Source: CAYWWY01 sp964580185
GTDB lineage: Bacteria > Thermotogota > Thermotogae > MWEM01
Length of the DNA stretch: 8,666 nucleotides
Assembly: GCA_964580185.1 (NCBI GenBank)
Contig: CAZOJQ010000058.1
Location: forward strand, 1 to 8,666
Direction: 5' to 3'
Shown: positions 6,211-8,666 of the stretch, piece after piece
How the letters are laid out: the number at the start of each line of letters is the position of its first letter
How positions within the stretch are numbered: position 1 is the first letter of the stretch
Notes under the pieces: model-generated
What the model saw: only the letters and a program-made list of their open reading frames with translations
What the model was told of the DNA's origin: nothing
Databases searched by the model: none
Program-made: the position numbers and the translations under genes

Positions 6211-7800
6211 TTACCATACTGCTATGCTTCCATCCGCGCGAGGTTCTGTTCCACCACAATATACAGCATTTCGGTCTCTCCAAATGATTTGTCCTCGACC
6301 AAACGCTCCATTGGACTCAGCGATTTCGATTTCATGTCCGATTTTCGATAAAGAGGAACGAAGAGATGTTGGGAATCCCTTTTCAAAAAGCACTCTGTTT
6401 TTTTTGGTCCACATCCACCGTGGAGCGTTCAAAGCATCCTGAGGATTCAGATGCTGATCCAACAAGTTCCCAATGATTTGGATATGTCCTTGGGGTTGCA
6501 TAAAACCGCCCATCACTCCAAAAGAGACCTTTGTCCCATCGGCAGATTTCATGAATCCTGGAATTATCGTATGGTATGGCCGATTGCCCCCAACAAGATA
6601 GTTTGGGTGAGATCGGTCTAAAGAGAAATTGCATCCTCGGTTGTGAAGAGCAATCCCCGTATTCGGAACAACAAGCCCGCTGCCAAACCCCATGTAATTG
6701 CTTTGAATATAGGAGACCATATTCCCATAGCAATCAGCAGTTGTAAGGTAAACGGTTCCACCAGACATGGGATCTTGCTCAACTCTAGATACCGCATGAT
6801 TGGAAATTTCTGAGAAGAATCTGCGTAACAGATCTTCTTGGAGTAGTTGATTTGGCTCAATCCGCATCGCCTTTGGATCCGCAATGTGCCGAAGCCCTTC
6901 ACGAAAAGCGATTTTGATCGACTCAATCTGATGATGCAGGATATGTGCGGGTTCTCGATTTGAAAAATCGAGATTGGAAAGGATTCCAAGCGCGATTAAT
7001 GCAATCAGCCCTTGACCGTTGGGTGGAAGCTCATAAACGTCAAACCCTCGGTATTGAACTGAAAGCGGCTGAACCCACTCTGGGTGGTATTGGCGTAGAT
7101 CCTCTTCCGTCAGGAATCCGCCTGTCTTCTGGACGAAAGTAAGAATCTGGCGCGCTAAACCACCTCGATAGAAACTGTCTCCATTTGTTTCAGCGATCTC
7201 TTGGAGCGTACGGGCATGAGCTTGACTTTTCCAGATCTGTCCCGCTCCGGGCGGGTATCCATGAGGAGCAAATGTATCGAACCAATGTTTATGATCAGGA
7301 TCCAAGCAGGTATGGGAAAAGGCTTCAAAAGCTTTTTTCCAGTAGTATCCAACTACTGGAGCGATGGGATGTCCATCGTTCGCATACTGTATGGCAGGTT
7401 CAAAAATTGTCTTCGGAGGGAGAGAACCAAACCGATCGATTAATGCAATCCAAGCCGCTGGGGCTCCAGGAACGGTAACTGCGGGCCAATGAAATCGAGG
7501 AATTGACTCAATTGCACATTTAGAGATGGCCAAAGGGGCTGGGCCACTTGCATTCAGTCCATAAAGGGATCCTTGGTAGTCAACTATAGCGAAAGCGTCC
7601 GCACCAATCCCATTGGATGTTGGTTCGAGAACGGTTAAAGCAGTAGCGGTAGCGACAGCCGCATCAATCGCATTCCCGCCTTTTTTTAGCATCTCTAAAC
7701 CCGCTTGAGCTGCAAGGGGATGGCAAGTGGCAACCATCCCATTACATGAATATGAAACCGTCCGTTTTGAATCATATTGATAATGTAGGGGATCAAACAT
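6211..7800 (-). CDS. Gamma-glutamyltransferase superfamily Ntn-hydrolase (YwrD/HpxW-like amidohydrolase)
   Basis: This 529-residue self-cleaving Ntn hydrolase has no signal peptide, so it is probably cytoplasmic. The predicted nucleophile is Thr349 in GGTVYLTTAD; autocleavage there would give a 348-residue large and a 181-residue small subunit. Supporting motifs are GGNAIDAAVA near 41-50, IQSNYMGFGSG (365-375), GGNRPYHTIIPG (404-415) and the oxyanion-type MGGFMQPQGH (430-439). In true GGTs a conserved Arg (REtAP) and a Ser-Ser pair hold the glutamyl carboxylate. Here these positions read SGPAP and HT, so ordinary gamma-glutamyl transfer is unlikely. The IQSNYMGFGSG/MQPQGH pattern fits the YwrD and HpxW branch; HpxW is an oxamate amidohydrolase in purine breakdown (family knowledge). 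The substrate here is inferred only. ATG 7800 was chosen; TTG 7803 adds one residue and is better spaced from GGAGG at 7811-7815. First gene of a four-gene unit. Confidence 0.88.
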   Translation of the reverse strand: MFDPLHYQYDSKRTVSYSCNGMVATCHPLAAQAGLEMLKKGGNAIDAAVATATALTVLEPTSNGIGADAFAIVDYQGSLYGLNASGPAPLAISKCAIESIPRFHWPAVTVPGAPAAWIALIDRFGSLPPKTIFEPAIQYANDGHPIAPVVGYYWKKAFEAFSHTCLDPDHKHWFDTFAPHGYPPGAGQIWKSQAHARTLQEIAETNGDSFYRGGLARQILTFVQKTGGFLTEEDLRQYHPEWVQPLSVQYRGFDVYELPPNGQGLIALIALGILSNLDFSNREPAHILHHQIESIKIAFREGLRHIADPKAMRIEPNQLLQEDLLRRFFSEISNHAVSRVEQDPMSGGTVYLTTADCYGNMVSYIQSNYMGFGSGLVVPNTGIALHNRGCNFSLDRSHPNYLVGGNRPYHTIIPGFMKSADGTKVSFGVMGGFMQPQGHIQIIGNLLDQHLNPQDALNAPRWMWTKKNRVLFEKGFPTSLRSSLSKIGHEIEIAESNGAFGRGQIIWRDRNAVYCGGTEPRADGSIAVW

Positions 7801-7810
7801 CAAAAAAACG

Positions 7811-7815
7811 CCTCC
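7811..7815 (-). promoter_or_regulatory. Ribosome-binding site with ambiguous start (TTG 7803 or ATG 7800)
   Basis: GGAGG on the minus strand is followed by CG, a run of seven T and G before ATG 7800. Spacing is ten bases to ATG and seven to the in-frame TTG at 7803. The site overlaps the palindrome CCATATGG (7814-7821). Either start gives essentially the same protein. Confidence 0.6.
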
Positions 7816-7835
7816 ATATGGATCTCTGGTGAGTT

Positions 7836-7844
7836 ATTATACCA
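7836..7844 (-). promoter_or_regulatory. Extended -10 promoter for the four-gene unit
   Basis: TGGTATAAT on the minus strand is a perfect TGnTATAAT extended -10, in the 62-nt gap between the acetyltransferase and the Ntn hydrolase. No good -35 lies 17 bases upstream (AACTCG), which is typical of extended -10 promoters. Transcription would start near 7829, giving a leader of about 29 nt. The gene unit may also receive read-through from the acetyltransferase, as no terminator is visible between them. Confidence 0.55.
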
Positions 7845-7862
7845 TGGAAGGAACCAAGCGAG

Positions 7863-8441
7863 TTACCTGCCTCCATTGATTCTATGATAAATCCGCTTGG
7901 CCATAAGAATGTCCGGTTTTCCTGGTCCATTGGCATCGGGTAGCACACCAACGATTTGAAAACCACATTTTTGATAAAACTCATATGGATGATTCCCCGG
8001 ATTACGGATTTTCTGAATGTGGTTCCATACGTTATGAAAAAGATCGACTCCGTACAGAGAGGTCCTTCCTTTTTCGTCATCGGTTCCAAGATAGATCACA
8101 AAACCTCCTTGTTTGGCGATTTGCTCCTCGAGGTCGGCAATCAACAAACGCCCAATTCCCATGCATTGAAAGTCGGGATCGACAATTAAAGGATGAAGCT
8201 CCCATGCATTTCCATTATACTGTGGCAAGGCTCCAATCCACGCAATCATTCGATTGTCCCGGTCCAAGACACATCGATTGATTCGTTCTTCAACCATACA
8301 ATCCTTTACTTCCTCATGGGCAAGTTCCATCGTTCGATATGAATCAGTCATTGAGAGAAAGCCTTTGTATAAAAGATTGGCAGCTTGATCGATATAGAAT
8401 CGATTGTTATGAGGTATGTCTTGAATCCGTAAATCGTCCAC
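7863..8441 (-). CDS. GNAT acetyltransferase resembling aminoglycoside 6'-N-acetyltransferase AAC(6')-Ii
   Basis: This predicted cytoplasmic acetyl-CoA-dependent N-acetyltransferase has 192 residues from GTG 8441. It follows the Enterococcus faecium AAC(6')-Ii pattern along most of its length. It has IGALPQYNGNAWELHPL (69-85), the acetyl-CoA loop QCMGIG (92-97), an IYLGTDD strand (116-122) and HPYEFYQKCGF (151-161). These are followed by IVGVLPDANG and KPDILMAKRI. Such chromosomal enzymes acetylate the 6'-amine of aminoglycosides, although small-protein acetylation has been proposed for some. The GTG start is preferred because GGTGA (8446-8450) lies four bases upstream and the N-terminus then aligns with the family. 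The frame extends to a TTG at 8468 (201 residues) with no clear ribosome-binding site. It appears monocistronic or the head of a longer transcript. The family call is strong; aminoglycoside activity is likely but unproven. Confidence 0.83.
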   Translation of the reverse strand: MDDLRIQDIPHNNRFYIDQAANLLYKGFLSMTDSYRTMELAHEEVKDCMVEERINRCVLDRDNRMIAWIGALPQYNGNAWELHPLIVDPDFQCMGIGRLLIADLEEQIAKQGGFVIYLGTDDEKGRTSLYGVDLFHNVWNHIQKIRNPGNHPYEFYQKCGFQIVGVLPDANGPGKPDILMAKRIYHRINGGR

Positions 8442-8445
8442 AATC

Positions 8446-8450
8446 TCACC
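8446..8450 (-). promoter_or_regulatory. Candidate ribosome-binding site deciding GTG 8441
   Basis: GGTGA on the minus strand lies four bases before GTG 8441, the register expected for the 3' part of AGGAGGTGA. The alternative TTG at 8468 lacks a comparable site. Support is moderate because the core GGAGG is absent. Confidence 0.45.
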
Positions 8451-8513
8451 ATCCTCTCGATCCAACAATAGATTGATTCTTGGGAGAAGAATGCTACCTT
8501 TTCCTTCTCGGGA

Positions 8514-8522
8514 ATTATATCA
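8514..8522 (-). promoter_or_regulatory. Extended -10 promoter of the acetyltransferase gene
   Basis: TGATATAAT on the minus strand is a perfect TGnTATAAT. The region 17-18 bases upstream (GATATC) does not resemble TTGACA. Transcription would start near 8507, about 66 nt before GTG 8441. It is the same promoter style as the one before the Ntn hydrolase. Upstream sequence to the window end is A/T-rich, with a run of ten T on the minus strand near 8613-8622, and shows no supported gene. Confidence 0.5.
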
Positions 8523-8666
8523 CACAATTTGATAGAGATATCCTGGATTGGTACTGCTTTCAGATTGAGAAGAACCGTAGGAACAATCTTTTCTCTAATC
8601 TGAACTTCAATTAAAAAAAAAATCATATGTTGATAGACGGTATTATAAATATAGTAGAATTATATG

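Noticed and set aside
6383..6989. Minus-strand frames inside the Ntn-hydrolase gene
   Set aside because: They are alternate-frame shadows of a gene with complete, well-conserved motifs; there is no sign of a frameshift.
7814..7821. CCATATGG palindrome as an operator
   Set aside because: Eight bases, overlapping the ribosome-binding site, with no second copy; too short to support a regulator site.
8348..8626. Open frame of 92 residues on the minus strand overlapping the acetyltransferase start
   Set aside because: It has no ribosome-binding site, begins just before a run of ten T, covers the extended -10 promoter and the beginning of the real gene in another frame, and shows no recognisable family.

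Overview
The window reads as a piece of a Bacillales-type (low-to-mid GC Firmicute) chromosome. The evidence is strong GGAGG/AAGGA-type ribosome-binding sites, mixed ATG/GTG starts, extended -10 promoters and the protein families present. This placement is inferred from style and families, not from a marker gene. All six larger genes, plus one 53-codon gene, lie on the minus strand, so transcription runs from high to low coordinates. There is no rRNA, tRNA, CRISPR array, transposase or phage gene. No stretch longer than about 225 bases lacks a gene.

Region 1 (8666 to 7863): an A/T-rich upstream edge without a convincing gene, an extended -10 promoter, then a GNAT enzyme closely resembling the AAC(6')-Ii group of aminoglycoside 6'-N-acetyltransferases.

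Region 2 (7844 to 2149): a tight four-gene unit, probably with its own extended -10 promoter. In order it encodes a cytoplasmic Ntn-hydrolase of the gamma-glutamyltransferase superfamily (YwrD/HpxW-like rather than a true GGT), a membrane 7TM-GAF-HD-GYP cyclic-di-GMP phosphodiesterase, an FdrA-like acyl-CoA-synthetase-fold protein, and a 53-residue protein. The last looks like the short N-terminal segment of AllG/YlbE (DUF1116) partner proteins. Junctions are 17 nt, a 4-nt ATGA overlap, and a second 4-nt ATGA overlap. HpxW is an oxamate amidohydrolase and FdrA belongs to the oxamate carbamoyltransferase machinery, so the unit may act on oxamate, oxalurate or another amide/carbamoyl compound. 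The AllG body, AllH and carbamate kinase are not in this window, so the substrate remains open.

Region 3 (2022 to 38): a sigma-A-like promoter with an inverted repeat and a 13-nt-spaced direct repeat, followed by a two-gene operon. It encodes a YcgQ-like protein (TIGR03943/DUF1980) and a YcgR-like permease (UPF0718/DUF318) with a His/Cys-rich cytoplasmic loop. This pair is generally associated with metal, probably zinc, homeostasis. Positions 1-37 lie downstream of the permease and show no recognisable feature.
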